A DNA stretch of 64,000 nt from Streptomyces prunicolor NBRC 13075 (GTDB lineage Bacteria; Actinomycetota; Actinomycetes; Streptomycetales; Streptomycetaceae): NCBI RefSeq assembly GCF_000367365.1, contig NZ_BARF01000033.1, positions 36,404 to 100,403 of the forward strand. The letters are read 5' to 3'. A model generated the notes under the pieces. It was not told where the DNA came from. It saw only the letters and a list, made by a program, of their open reading frames with translations, and ran no database searches. Of this stretch, positions 27,425 through 35,698 are shown piece by piece. How positions within the stretch are numbered: position 1 is the stretch's first letter; each line of letters opens with the position of its first letter. The position numbers were made by a program, and so were the translations under genes.

Positions 27425-28234
27425 ATGACCTCCTCCCACACGCTCCAGGCAAGGCAGTTGAGCCTCGGCTACGGCGAGCGCGAGATCGTCTCCCGTCTCG
27501 ACCTCGCCCTGCCGCCCGGTCGGATCACGGTCGTCGTAGGCCCCAACGCCTGTGGAAAGTCCACCCTGTTGCGCGCGCTGGCCCGCCTGCTGCCGCCCCT
27601 CGCGGGGTCCGTCCTGCTCGACGGGCGCGACATCCACCGGACGCCGACGAAAGAGGTCGCCGCCACGCTCGGTGTCCTGCCGCAGTCACCGGTGGCACCC
27701 GACGCCATCGTCGTCGCCGACCTCGTCGGCCGGGGCCGCTACCCGCACCAGGGCTGGTTCCGCCGCTGGACGCGGGCCGACGACGAGGCCGTCGCCGCCG
27801 CGATGCTCGCGACGGACGTCCTCGACCTCGCCGACCGATCCGTCGACGAACTCTCCGGCGGACAGCGCCAGCGCGTATGGATCGCCATGGCACTGGCCCA
27901 GGAGACCGACGTACTCCTCCTCGACGAGCCGACCACCTACCTCGACATCAGCCACCAACTCGACGTCCTGGACCTGCTCACCGACCTCAACCGGGCCCGG
28001 GGCGTCACCCTCGCCCTGGTCCTGCACGACCTCAACCTCGCCTGCCGCTACGCCGATCACCTGATCGCGATGAAGGCAGGCCGCATCGTCGCCGAGGGGC
28101 CTCCCGGCGACATCGTCACCGCATCACTTGTCCACGAGGTCTTCGGACTCCGCTCGGCGGTCATTCCCGACCCGGCGTCCGGAACGCCGATGGTCGTCCC
28201 CCTCGGCCGCCACCACGTCACGCCGCCCGCCTGA
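27425..28234 (+). CDS. Iron-siderophore ABC transporter ATP-binding protein
   Basis: 269 residues. Walker A VGPNACGKSTLL near residue 41, Q-loop LPQSP near 85, signature VDELSGGQRQRVWIA near 140, Walker B DVLLLDEPTTYLDI near 165, and the switch His in LVLHDLNLACRYAD. ATG at 27425 follows AAGG(AAAAGACG). Energises the FecCD pair. Third gene of the operon, 53 bp after the second permease. Confidence 0.94.
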   Translation: MTSSHTLQARQLSLGYGEREIVSRLDLALPPGRITVVVGPNACGKSTLLRALARLLPPLAGSVLLDGRDIHRTPTKEVAATLGVLPQSPVAPDAIVVADLVGRGRYPHQGWFRRWTRADDEAVAAAMLATDVLDLADRSVDELSGGQRQRVWIAMALAQETDVLLLDEPTTYLDISHQLDVLDLLTDLNRARGVTLALVLHDLNLACRYADHLIAMKAGRIVAEGPPGDIVTASLVHEVFGLRSAVIPDPASGTPMVVPLGRHHVTPPA

Positions 28235-28260
28235 CGACGTACCGCACAGAAAGAGCCACC

Positions 28261-29355
28261 ATGTCCCCGGACACCAAGTCCCCCCATTCTCCCGCCCCGC
28301 ACCTTTCCCCCCTTCGCTCCGCGCTCCGCACGCGCAGAACCCGGCGCACGCTGACCGGTGCCCTCGTCCTGGCGCTGCTGGGCACCGTCGCCGCCTGCGG
28401 CTCCTCCTCGGACGACGCCGACTCCGCGTCCGCCGCGCAGTCCTCGACGTCCTCGTCCGCCGGGGCCTTCCCCGCGAAGGTCGCCACCAAGTTCGGTACC
28501 GGCACGGTGAGTTCGCAGCCCAAGCGGGTGGTGGCACTGGGCTGGGGCGACGCCGAGACCGCCCTCGCGCTCGGCGTGCAGCCGGTCGGCGAGAGCGACT
28601 GGCTCGCCTTCGGCGGCGACGGCGTGGGCCCCTGGGCCAAGGGGATGTACGACAAGAGCCCCGAGAAGATCGGCACTCTGGAGCCCGAGTACGAGAAGAT
28701 CGCGGCGCTCAAGCCCGACCTCATCCTGGACGTCAAGTCCAGTGGCGACCAGACGCGTTACGACATCCTGAGCAAGATCGCCCCGACCATCGGGGTACCG
28801 AAGGGCGGAGACCAGTACAAGATCTCGTGGCAGCGGCAGACCACGATGGTCGCGCAGGCGCTGGGTCTCGGCGCCGAGGGCAAGAAGCTGATCTCCGATA
28901 CGGAGGCGAAGTCCGCGGCCGCCGCCAAGGCCCACCCCGAGTTCAAGGACAGGACCATCACGGTCGGGTCCCGCACCTCCAGCGGCTGGGGCGCCTACGT
29001 CAAGGGCACGGCCCGCATCGACTTCGTCCAGGCACTCGGTTTCCGCAACAACCCGAAGGTCGACGCCAAGGCGGGATCCGCGTTCTCCGTCCCGGTCTCC
29101 GAGGAGAACCTGGAACTGCTGGACGCCGACCTGATCGTGATGGCACCGATCGGCGTCAAGGCCACGAAGATCACGTCCGATCCGCTGTACAAGTCCCTGC
29201 CCGCGGTGAAGACGGGCCACTCGGTCGTCTTCGACGACCCGAACCTGAGCCAGGCCTTCGCCACGAACACGGTCCTGTCGGTCGGGTACGCGCTGGAACA
29301 CGTTGTCCCGCTCTTCGCGAAGGCGCTGACGCAGACGCAGACGCAGACGAGCTGA
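28261..29355 (+). CDS. Iron-siderophore substrate-binding lipoprotein
   Basis: 364 residues. The N-terminal Arg-rich stretch and hydrophobic segment end in the lipobox TVAAC (residues about 37-41), followed by a Ser-rich linker and a periplasmic-binding fold of the FhuD/FepB type: PKRVVALGWGDAETALALGV, EYEKIAALKPDLILDVK, LLDADLIVMAPIG. It is anchored by the acylated Cys and delivers the ferri-siderophore to the permeases. The C-terminus ends in a TQTQTQT repeat from a (CAGACG)n run. A strong terminator follows at 29361-29397. Confidence 0.93.
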   Translation: MSPDTKSPHSPAPHLSPLRSALRTRRTRRTLTGALVLALLGTVAACGSSSDDADSASAAQSSTSSSAGAFPAKVATKFGTGTVSSQPKRVVALGWGDAETALALGVQPVGESDWLAFGGDGVGPWAKGMYDKSPEKIGTLEPEYEKIAALKPDLILDVKSSGDQTRYDILSKIAPTIGVPKGGDQYKISWQRQTTMVAQALGLGAEGKKLISDTEAKSAAAAKAHPEFKDRTITVGSRTSSGWGAYVKGTARIDFVQALGFRNNPKVDAKAGSAFSVPVSEENLELLDADLIVMAPIGVKATKITSDPLYKSLPAVKTGHSVVFDDPNLSQAFATNTVLSVGYALEHVVPLFAKALTQTQTQTS

Positions 29356-29360
29356 CCGGC

Positions 29361-29397
29361 GGTCCGGGCCACACCGTCTCGGAGCGTGGCCCGGACC
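29361..29397 (+). terminator. Terminator of the siderophore operon
   Basis: GGTCCGGGCCAC and GTGGCCCGGACC form a perfect 12-bp stem with a 13-nt loop, starting 6 bp after the lipoprotein stop codon. Confidence 0.8.
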
Positions 29398-29448
29398 TCC
29401 ATGAGGGTCGAGCACGGCCCCGGGAGGCTCGCGGAGTCTGTCACGGCC

Positions 29449-29633
29449 GGGATGCTCAAGGGGTGGTCAAGGTCGGGATGCTCACGGAGTTGGTCAAGGC
29501 CGGGCGGGATGGGCGAGGTCGCGTCGGCAGGCACGGTCTACCGCGCGGACCGACCGGAACGCGAGGCGTCGAGCCCTCCAAGAAGTCGGGTCGAGCCCTC
29601 CAAGAAGTCGGGTCGAGCCCTCCATGAAGTCGG
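29449..29633. repeat. Two short tandem-repeat tracts in the gap between convergent genes
   Basis: From about 29449 to 29502 there are two copies of a 26-27 bp unit containing GGGATGCTCA and TGGTCAAGG. From 29568 to 29633 there are three 22-bp copies starting GTCGAGCCCTCC; the third differs by one base (CATGAAG for CAAGAAG). No gene is seen in 29356-29642. Copy number is too low, and there are no spacers, for a CRISPR array. Confidence 0.8.
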
Positions 29634-29642
29634 ATGTGCACG

Positions 29643-29876
29643 TCATCCGCCCGCCGCAGCCTCGACCTCGACATCAGACTCCCAGCGCAACAGGTCCCCC
29701 GGCTGGCACTCGAGCACCTCGCAGAGCGCCGCGAGCGTCGCGAAGCGCACCGCCTTGGCGCGGCCGTTCTTGAGCACCGCCAGGTTGGCGGGTGTGATCC
29801 CCACCCGGTCGGCGAGTTCGCCCACTGACATTTTCCGCCTGGCCGGCATCACGTCGATGTCGACGGCGATCGGCAT
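29643..29876 (-). CDS. Small XRE/YozG-type helix-turn-helix regulator
   Basis: 77 residues: a short strand (MPIAVDIDVMPARRKMS), then the HTH SVGELADRVGITPANLAVLKNGRAKAVRF and a helix with LEVLECQPGDLL. It is the compact Cro/CI type that normally sits directly downstream of a DUF2975 membrane protein gene, and here the degraded end of such a gene precedes it. In the normal pair the stop of the upstream gene overlaps this ATG (TGATG); that TGATG is still visible. The regulator looks intact but has probably lost its partner. Confidence 0.8.
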   Translation of the reverse strand: MPIAVDIDVMPARRKMSVGELADRVGITPANLAVLKNGRAKAVRFATLAALCEVLECQPGDLLRWESDVEVEAAAGG

Positions 29877-30111
29877 CAGATCACCTCGTCCAAACTCGGC
29901 CTGCATCTGCGCCGCTTCGGCGTCGCGCGCGACGGCCTGGACGAGCAGCATCCGCAGCACGAGCACGATGAGCGCGACGCCCAGGATGGCCACGCCGACT
30001 CCGCCCATGATGAGGGTCACGCCGGGATCGTCCCGCTGGCCCGGCGCGTTGACGGCCGTGACCGCGAACCACCCGCATGACCTTTGACCTCCCCAACAGA
30101 AGTCACCTCCC
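29877..30111 (-). pseudogene. 5'-truncated and frameshifted DUF2975 membrane protein gene
   Basis: Only the C-terminal quarter remains: WFAVTAVNAPGQRDDPG, then a membrane helix (GGVGVAILGVALIVLVLRMLLV) and QAVARDAEAAQMQAE. No start or 5' half is found; the frame meets a stop near 30112. The family's usual end is AELDEVI-stop. That end is present in the next frame, so one extra T in GAGTTTGGAC shifts the frame and joins the remnant to the downstream regulator's ATG without a stop. Confidence 0.75.
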
Positions 30112-30130
30112 TGGCCGTTGCGTTATCCGG

Positions 30131-30256
30131 GTGAGCGTGCCCGTGCCGTACACGAAGGCCGACGGCACGACCGGCACCGACCTGTACCTCAGCAAGGACG
30201 GCCAGGCCGCCTTCGCCGCCGACATTTCCACCGCCGAGTTCCGGGTCCTGCCCTAG
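30131..30256 (+). pseudogene. C-terminal gene remnant of unknown family
   Basis: A short frame reading VSVPVPYTKADGTTGTDLYL then SKDGQAAFAADISTAEFRVLP-stop, with protein-like composition and GC-rich third positions but no ribosome site. It looks like the last 40 residues of a larger protein. Its TAG overlaps, on the other strand, the stop of an even shorter remnant (reading HYSELVLVHTRALQKT-stop, about 30253-30320). I do not recognise either. Confidence 0.4.
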
Positions 30257-30339
30257 GTCTTCTGCAGGGCGCGGGTGTGGACGAGCACCAGTTCGGAGTA
30301 GTGATCTTCAATGCGCACCCACTATCGAGCTTGCCGGCC

Positions 30340-30366
30340 ACCAACCCCGGCCCAGCCGGGGTTGGT
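30340..30366. terminator. Hairpin terminator after the hydrolase gene
   Basis: ACCAACCCCGG and CCGGGGTTGGT make a perfect 11-bp stem with a 5-nt loop, 30 bp past the stop of the minus-strand hydrolase at 30396. Confidence 0.7.
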
Positions 30367-30395
30367 GATCGAGTCGCTCGCCTGGCGGGCAGGCC

Positions 30396-31124
30396 CTACT
30401 TCAGGTGCCTGCCGTAGAACCGGAAAGCGTCCTCCGCCTCGAACCACGGGGTGCCGGTGTGGCCGCCCAGATTGGCGTGCAGTGTCTTCTCCTTGGTGCC
30501 GAAGGCGTCGAACAGGTCCAGGGCCCGCTGCCGGGGGTTGCCTTCGTCGTCCCACTGCAGCAGGAGCAGCAGCGGAATGGTGACCTGCTTGGCCTCCTCG
30601 CGCTGGGCGCGGGGCACAAACCCCCCGGCGAAGAAGCCGGCGGCCGTGATGCGCGGGTCGGTCACCGCGAGGCGGATGCCGAGGGCGGTCCAGCCCGAGT
30701 ACCCGACCGGGCCGCCGATCTCGGGCAGCGCGAGGACTGCGTCCAGCGTGGTCCGCCATTCCGGGGCCGCGTTCTCGACCAGCGGGCCGACCAGGGACTC
30801 GAAGATCTCGTCGGTCGGCTCACCGGCCCGCATCGCCCGGCCGAGGTCGGCGCGAAGCTGTACGTCGGCGGCGGAACGGGGCCGGTCACCGCAGCCGGCG
30901 GCGTCGATGGTGACCGCTGCGTAGCCGGCCGCCGCGGTGGCCCGGGCCCGGGCCACCAGCCTGGACTGCGCCTTGGGCAGGCCGTTGTTGTGGGCGATCA
31001 CGATCAGCGGGGCCGGTGCGGTGGAGTCGGGCGTCCACAGGGTGCCGGGGATCTCGCCGAGGGTGAATTCGCGTTCGAGGACGCCGTCGTCGAGGCGCTG
31101 CTCGGAAGTGAAGTGCATGGTCAT
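30396..31124 (-). CDS. Dienelactone-hydrolase-like alpha/beta hydrolase
   Basis: 242 residues. Seen: oxyanion segment PLIVIAHNNGLPKAQSR, nucleophile elbow GYSGWTALG near residue 140, LLLLLQWDDEGNPRQRALDLFD (acid) and LGGHTGTPWFEAEDAF (His). The ATG at 31124 follows GAAAGGC. No signal peptide. A 17-codon open frame with an excellent ribosome site lies 38 bp upstream (31163-31216). Substrate unknown. Confidence 0.85.
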   Translation of the reverse strand: MTMHFTSEQRLDDGVLEREFTLGEIPGTLWTPDSTAPAPLIVIAHNNGLPKAQSRLVARARATAAAGYAAVTIDAAGCGDRPRSAADVQLRADLGRAMRAGEPTDEIFESLVGPLVENAAPEWRTTLDAVLALPEIGGPVGYSGWTALGIRLAVTDPRITAAGFFAGGFVPRAQREEAKQVTIPLLLLLQWDDEGNPRQRALDLFDAFGTKEKTLHANLGGHTGTPWFEAEDAFRFYGRHLK

Positions 31125-31162
31125 GCCTTTCGGGAGGGCTCAGAACGGCGCTCCCGGACGAC

Positions 31163-31216
31163 CTATCGCCCGACCGTGACCCCGGAGGAGAGCACCCATG
31201 TGGTTGATGTGTTCAC
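31163..31216 (-). CDS. Possible 17-residue leader peptide / small ORF
   Basis: GTG at 31216 is preceded by GAGGAGGTGGTACCC, one of the best ribosome sites in the window, and encodes MNTSTTWVLSSGVTVGR then TAG, 38 bp before the hydrolase ATG. It could be a regulatory leader or the surviving tail of a longer gene, since the frame is open upstream. No family recognised. Confidence 0.35.
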   Translation of the reverse strand: MNTSTTWVLSSGVTVGR

Positions 31217-31359
31217 GGGTACCACCTCCTCGTTCTCTCGCACGGCCTCCCGCAAGTTAGCAGTGGTCGCCGTGGCACACCAACAGGTTTTCGCGGCGGC
31301 TCCGTGACCGGCACCGCCCCACCTCACACGGGATGCCGCCGCGCACAGAGGACACGGTC

Positions 31360-32091
31360 CTACTCCTCGTCGCCGGCGGCGGCCAGCTCGACCTCCGTCA
31401 CGCCGTCGTTCTGGAACAGTTCGGACGTCAACTGACCCGCGTCGGCCGCCCCTTCCAGCCGCAGCAGCACCCGCGCGGCCGGATCGGCACGCTCGGGCAA
31501 CCGGTCGACCTTGACCTCCTGAATACGAAAACCCCGCCGCGTGCACGTCTCCATCAACTGCGGCAGCAACGCCGTACCGGTCCGATAGGTCAGCCGTACC
31601 TCGAACGTCGCCGGATCGGCACCGGGCATCATGTGCGCGAAGACCAGCGGATATCCGCGTACGACGAGGAAGTGCACGGCGGTGGTGGCCAGCGCGAGGA
31701 TCGGCAGGCCGCCACCGCAGGCCATGCCCACCGCGCAGGTGAGCCAGATGGTGGCGGCGGTCGTCAGCCCTCGTACCGCGTCCCGTCGTACGAAGATCAG
31801 GCCGCCGCCGATGAACCCGATCCCGGAGACGATCTGGGCTGCCACGCGGGACGGGTCGAAGGAGACATTGTCCAGGCCGAGGACGTTGGTGAAGCCGTGC
31901 TGGGAGACCTCCATCATCAGCGCGCTGGCGATCCCGACCAGCGTGTGCGTGCGCAGCCCGGCACTCTTCTGCTGCGCCGCCCGCTCCCAGCCGATCAGGG
32001 TCGACAGCAGCAACGCCAGCCCCAGCTCGGCGAGTTGACGCAGCCCCTGCCCATTGCCCACGTCCCACAACGGGACCGCGAGTCCGGCCAC
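31360..32091 (-). CDS. MgtC/SapB-family membrane protein
   Basis: 243 residues. About five membrane helices in the first 150 residues carry the family signatures LSTLIGWERAAQQKSAGLRT, QIVSGIGFIGGGLIFVRRD and RGLTTAATIWLTCAVGMACG. A C-terminal ACT-like cytosolic domain (VRLTYRTGTALLPQLMETC) completes it. MgtC proteins support growth at low Mg2+ and modulate ATP synthase in pathogens; its role in Streptomyces is not established. GTG at 32091 follows GGGAGG. Divergent from the DHFR-like gene across a repeat-rich promoter (32160-32208). Confidence 0.9.
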   Translation of the reverse strand: MAGLAVPLWDVGNGQGLRQLAELGLALLLSTLIGWERAAQQKSAGLRTHTLVGIASALMMEVSQHGFTNVLGLDNVSFDPSRVAAQIVSGIGFIGGGLIFVRRDAVRGLTTAATIWLTCAVGMACGGGLPILALATTAVHFLVVRGYPLVFAHMMPGADPATFEVRLTYRTGTALLPQLMETCTRRGFRIQEVKVDRLPERADPAARVLLRLEGAADAGQLTSELFQNDGVTEVELAAAGDEE

Positions 32092-32159
32092 CCGGCACCT
32101 CCCTTACGGCTCCTTGCCCGACAGTGCCTCTACCCGGCAGGCCGGAACCATGCCCACCT

Positions 32160-32208
32160 GACAACTTCCCGACCGACAACTTCCCCCTCCTTGACAATAT
32201 TATTTGTC
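32160..32208. promoter_or_regulatory. AT-rich divergent promoter with repeated GACAA motifs
   Basis: GACAACTTCCC occurs at 32160 and 32175, then GACAA at 32193, with TTGTC at 32204 forming a 5-bp inverted arm with the last. The stretch TTGACAATATTATTTGTC is strikingly AT-rich for this genome and TTGACA could serve as a -35 element. It lies between the MgtC-like and DHFR-like genes, so it may bind a regulator of either. Confidence 0.5.
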
Positions 32209-32270
32209 GGTTGGATCCTGGAGTGACACGCACACCGGCCCGCACGCACACCGACACCCGAGGAACCGCC

Positions 32271-32843
32271 ATGCGCACCCTGATCAGCACCGCCTTCATC
32301 TCCCTCGACGGCGTCATGGAGGCCCCCGGCGGCGAACCCGGCTACCGCAACTCCGGCTGGACCTTCAAGGAGGTCGAGTTCCTGCTTGAGGCGTTCGACA
32401 TCAAGGGGCGTGAGCAGGAGGAGTCCACCGCGATGCTGATGGGCCGGGCCAGTTACGAGGCGTTCAGCCCGGTGTGGCCCGACATGGAAGAGTTCGCGCA
32501 CTACAAGACGCTGCCGAAGTACGTCGTCTCCACCACGCTCACCGACGACCGGCTCGTGTCGAACTGGGGCGAGACCACCATCCTGCGCGACCTCGACGAG
32601 GTCGCCGCTCTCAAGGAGACCGAGGGCGGCCCGATCATCGTCCACGGCAGCGCGGACCTCAACCACGGCCTCGCGGACGCCGGTCTGATCGACCGCTACC
32701 ACCTGCTGGCCTTCCCACTGCTGCTCGGCGCGGGCAAGCGTCTGTTCCCCGCCACCGACAAGGACACCCAGAAACTGAAGCTGGTCGAGCATGCCGCGTA
32801 CGCCAACGGGCTGCAGTTGAACGTCCTTGACGTCGTCCGCTGA
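32271..32843 (+). CDS. Dihydrofolate reductase family protein (RibD C-terminal-like)
   Basis: 190 residues: STAFISLDGVMEAPGGEPGY at the N-terminus, TAMLMGRASYEAFSPVW near residue 60, KYVVSTTLTDDRLVSNWGET, GGPIIVHGSADLNHGLADAG (NADPH contact) and FPLLLGAGKRLFPAT. This is the common deaminase-reductase domain protein, not true FolA; its substrate is unknown. GAGGAACC precedes the ATG at 32271. The in-frame upstream extension to 32124 is not protein-like. Confidence 0.9.
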   Translation: MRTLISTAFISLDGVMEAPGGEPGYRNSGWTFKEVEFLLEAFDIKGREQEESTAMLMGRASYEAFSPVWPDMEEFAHYKTLPKYVVSTTLTDDRLVSNWGETTILRDLDEVAALKETEGGPIIVHGSADLNHGLADAGLIDRYHLLAFPLLLGAGKRLFPATDKDTQKLKLVEHAAYANGLQLNVLDVVR

Positions 32844-33034
32844 CTCCGCGCTGTCGCGCACACCCCCACGAACAGTCAGGGCAGCGCCCGCCGGTGGGGC
32901 CTGGACCGCCGCCGGCTGGATCAGCGGCGGGGAGCCGACTTCGGCATCCCGCCCGTGGGCGGGCGCCCCGGCCGGCCACGCCTGCTGGAGGCGCCCGAAA
33001 AGGCGCCGATCATGATCGCCGCACGAGCCTTTGG

Positions 33035-33436
33035 CTACAACTCACGCCATTCACCCAGAGGTTCGGCCGCCCGCGTCCGCATGAAGTCGTGCATCAGGTT
33101 CCACGCCCGATCGACATCCAGGACAAAGTCGCCCGTGAACGCGGCGAGGTCGTCCATGATCGGGACTTCGACCTCGACACCCGAGGGCACGGTGCCGTCT
33201 CCTGCAAGCAGAGACATCCGCCCTGTGTCACTCATCAGGTGGACGACCGCGTGATCATCCCGGAAGGCCAGGGTCAGCACCGGGAAATCCCTGTTGGGCG
33301 ACCGGACCTCGACGTACCCCTGACCACGGGAACGCAGGTCGTTGAAGCGGTCTGCCAGATCCTTCGCCTCTGAACGCCTCTCCACCGGATGGAACCGTCC
33401 CGATTCCGGCGACGTCGCCGCCCACACCACGCTCAT
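33035..33436 (-). CDS. Imm1-like immunity protein (orphan)
   Basis: 133 residues, no signal or membrane segment. The layout resembles Imm1-type immunity proteins of Streptomyces polymorphic toxin systems: an early beta-hairpin (VEVRSPNRDFPVLTLAFRDD), a short LAGDG turn, then VEVPIMDDLAAFTGDFVLD and a final helix AWNLMHDFMRTRAAEPLGEW. Start ATG at 33436 has GAAGAGGGG upstream; an ATG at 33463 is possible. No toxin gene (WXG, RHS or DUF) is adjacent, so it is an orphan or the assignment is wrong. The 190-bp gap to the left (32844-33034) shows no gene. Confidence 0.5.
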   Translation of the reverse strand: MSVVWAATSPESGRFHPVERRSEAKDLADRFNDLRSRGQGYVEVRSPNRDFPVLTLAFRDDHAVVHLMSDTGRMSLLAGDGTVPSGVEVEVPIMDDLAAFTGDFVLDVDRAWNLMHDFMRTRAAEPLGEWREL

Positions 33437-33474
33437 CCAGCCCCTCTTCCCCACGTAGGCCATAACCCACACTC

Positions 33475-34562
33475 TTGCGGAGATCCTCCCGCGACGGGCA
33501 TAGGAAACTCTCGAAGGCACCCCTCCTGACGAAGGCACTGGCCGTGGTGGTGAGCGCCGCACTCCTGGCCGGGTGCGGAGGCGGCGGGGGCGGCACTGAA
33601 AAGAGTGCCGAAAGCCCCGAGGAGAGCAGCACGAAGATGGCGGAGATGGCGCAGAAGGCGGATTTCACGCTTCCGGCGCCCACCGGGAAATATGCGGTGG
33701 GGACCAAGGAGATCCACCTGGTGGATGAGAAGCGGCACGATCCCTGGAAGCCCGACCGCAAGCGGGAAACCATGATCAGCGTCTGGTATCCGGCCAAGGA
33801 CGCGCAACGTTATCCGCGGCAGCCGTGGATCTCGGCCGGTGCGCAGGGGGCCGTCGACACGATGGTGGCCCCGGCCGGGGTGCCCAAGGGTGCCGTGGAC
33901 TGGGCCGGTGCGAAGACGTTCGGGCACGTCGGCGCACCGCAGCTGGCCGGCAAGTGGCCGGCGGTCCTGTACTCGCCCGGGCTCGGCGGACAGCGGGAGT
34001 CCGGGACGGTCCTCGTGCAGGACCTGGCGTCGCACGGCTATGTGGTCGTCACCATGGATCACACGTACGAGACCACCGTGGAGTTTCCTGACGGTCGAAT
34101 CTCGACAAAGTCGGCATGTTCGGGCACTCCTTCGGTGGTTTCACCGCCGCTGAGGCCATGCTCCAGGACAAGCGGATCGACGCCGGTATGAACCTGGACG
34201 GCCAATTGTTCACCGAATACGGCGATGTCGCCGAGCGTGGTGTCGACGGGCCGTTCTTCTTGTACGGCAGGCAGGACAAGGCCAAGTCGGGAAAGGTCGT
34301 CGGCCACTCGCCGTTCACCGATCTCGACCCGACCTGGGGCCTGTTCTGGAAGAACCAGAAGGCACCCAAGCACTACGCCGTGCTGGCGCATGCGCAGCAC
34401 CAGAGTTTCACCGACATGCAGGTCATTCTCCCGCAACTGGCCAAGCCGCTGGGGCTGAAGGCCGGCCACTGGGTCGGTGCCATCGGCACCATCGATCCCG
34501 CGGAGTCGATCAAGAAGCAGCGAACCACCGTTCTCGACTTCTTCCAGTCCTCCCTCTCCTGA
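33475..34562 (+). pseudogene. Secreted lipase / PAF-acetylhydrolase-like lipoprotein gene with internal deletion
   Basis: The 5' part has a lipobox (SAALLAGC), then DFTLPAPTGKYAVGTKEIHL, ISVWYPAKDAQRYPRQPW, and AVLYSPGLGGQRESGT, up to VEFPDGR at about 34097. The frame then breaks; from 34101 in another frame the protein resumes at LDKVGMFGHSFGGFTAAEAM (nucleophile Ser) through to a normal end (TTVLDFFQSSLS). Family members have roughly 60-70 residues between VEFP(D/G)GR and the nucleophile elbow, so about 200 bp are missing. The start is uncertain (TTG 33475). Confidence 0.8.
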
Positions 34563-34638
34563 CCGTTCCGGCAGACGAGGAGGGCGAGAAGTGACGGCCG
34601 ACCGACCCCCGCAAGGGCCGAACCAAGCAGCAGCATGG

Positions 34639-35463
34639 TCAGCTCAGCTCCCAGTACATCTCGGGAGCCGGTGTCGGGTCTTCGCTCGTGTCCCAGGTCT
34701 GGATCGGGTGGCCGGGGTCCACGTACGGCCCGTAGATGGTCAGTTCAAGGCGTCCCGAAGTGATGCGCCCGTCGGTGAAGTGCCACTGCTGGCCGGTGCT
34801 TCGGTCGCACGTCGCCACCGTCATCCTGACGCCGCCGTGATCTGCGTCGGTCGTCATGCACCGCCCGTCGCTGGTGACAAGCTCACCCTGGGAGCTGCTC
34901 CGCCAGAGCTGGTTGCTCGTCTGGCCGCACGTGGCGGTTTCGACGGTGCCGCCGCTGGCCGCCATGCACAGTCCGGCGTAGACGCCCTGGGTCGCTCGGA
35001 TGTGCGTCGCGGTCGAAGACTTGCGGGGTGTGCTCGGCCGGACCTTGGGTCGGTCGGACGACCCGCTGCTCTGCGTGCTCTTCGTCGGGTGAGCCTGGTC
35101 CGAAGGCGGCGGCGTGGGCGTCGACTCGTGCGAGGACGTAGGAGTGGCGGACGGAGGAGCCGTAGAGGACGCCGGAGTAGTCGCATCGCCGGGAGTCACC
35201 GAGGTGGCTTCTGAAGTGCGCAACGGAGACGCCAAGTCGTGGTCCCTGATGTCACTCGGGACGAACAGCACCACGACAGTGACGATCACTCCGAGCACGG
35301 CAACGACCGTCCCCATCGCCGCGAATTTCTCCGCCATCCCGAGAGAACTCTGCGCGATCCTCCAGCCCGCGAATGCCATGACAGCCAGCACTGCCACCAA
35401 GAGAATGACAATCAGCGTTGCCCGACCCACCGGTTCCCCCACACCCCGAAATCGCAGAACCAT
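34639..35463 (-). CDS. Membrane-anchored ricin-type lectin domain protein
   Basis: 274 residues. Two N-terminal membrane helices (ATLIVILLVAVLAVMAFAGW and MGTVVAVLGVIVTVVVLFV), a Ser/Thr/Pro-rich linker (about 80-150), then a beta-trefoil RICIN domain with QxW-type motifs: NQLWRSS, GQQWHFTDGR and IQTWDTS. It probably displays a carbohydrate-binding module outside the cell; no catalytic domain is attached. ATG at 35463; an upstream in-frame extension to 35508 is unlikely. Confidence 0.82.
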   Translation of the reverse strand: MVLRFRGVGEPVGRATLIVILLVAVLAVMAFAGWRIAQSSLGMAEKFAAMGTVVAVLGVIVTVVVLFVPSDIRDHDLASPLRTSEATSVTPGDATTPASSTAPPSATPTSSHESTPTPPPSDQAHPTKSTQSSGSSDRPKVRPSTPRKSSTATHIRATQGVYAGLCMAASGGTVETATCGQTSNQLWRSSSQGELVTSDGRCMTTDADHGGVRMTVATCDRSTGQQWHFTDGRITSGRLELTIYGPYVDPGHPIQTWDTSEDPTPAPEMYWELS

Positions 35464-35698
35464 GAACCGTTGTGAAGACGCTATGTCGAGGTGTTGAGTT
35501 CCCACCACCGTGGACCGGCGAATCTACGCTCGGCGACGCGACACGGGGCGTAGGGAGGCCACACAGTTCTGGCCAATGGTTGACGCAATTCGCGAGCCGC
35601 TTCTTACCGTCAACACCTCCGCCTTTCCCGCAGATATCGGTGGAGCCACCGACATCCCGAGCTGGCTCCGGACTCCTCCCCTGAGTAGCCTCGGTGAC

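Noticed and set aside
29568..29633. CRISPR-like array of 22-bp repeats
   Set aside because: Units are contiguous with no spacers, only three copies, and no cas genes are in the window.
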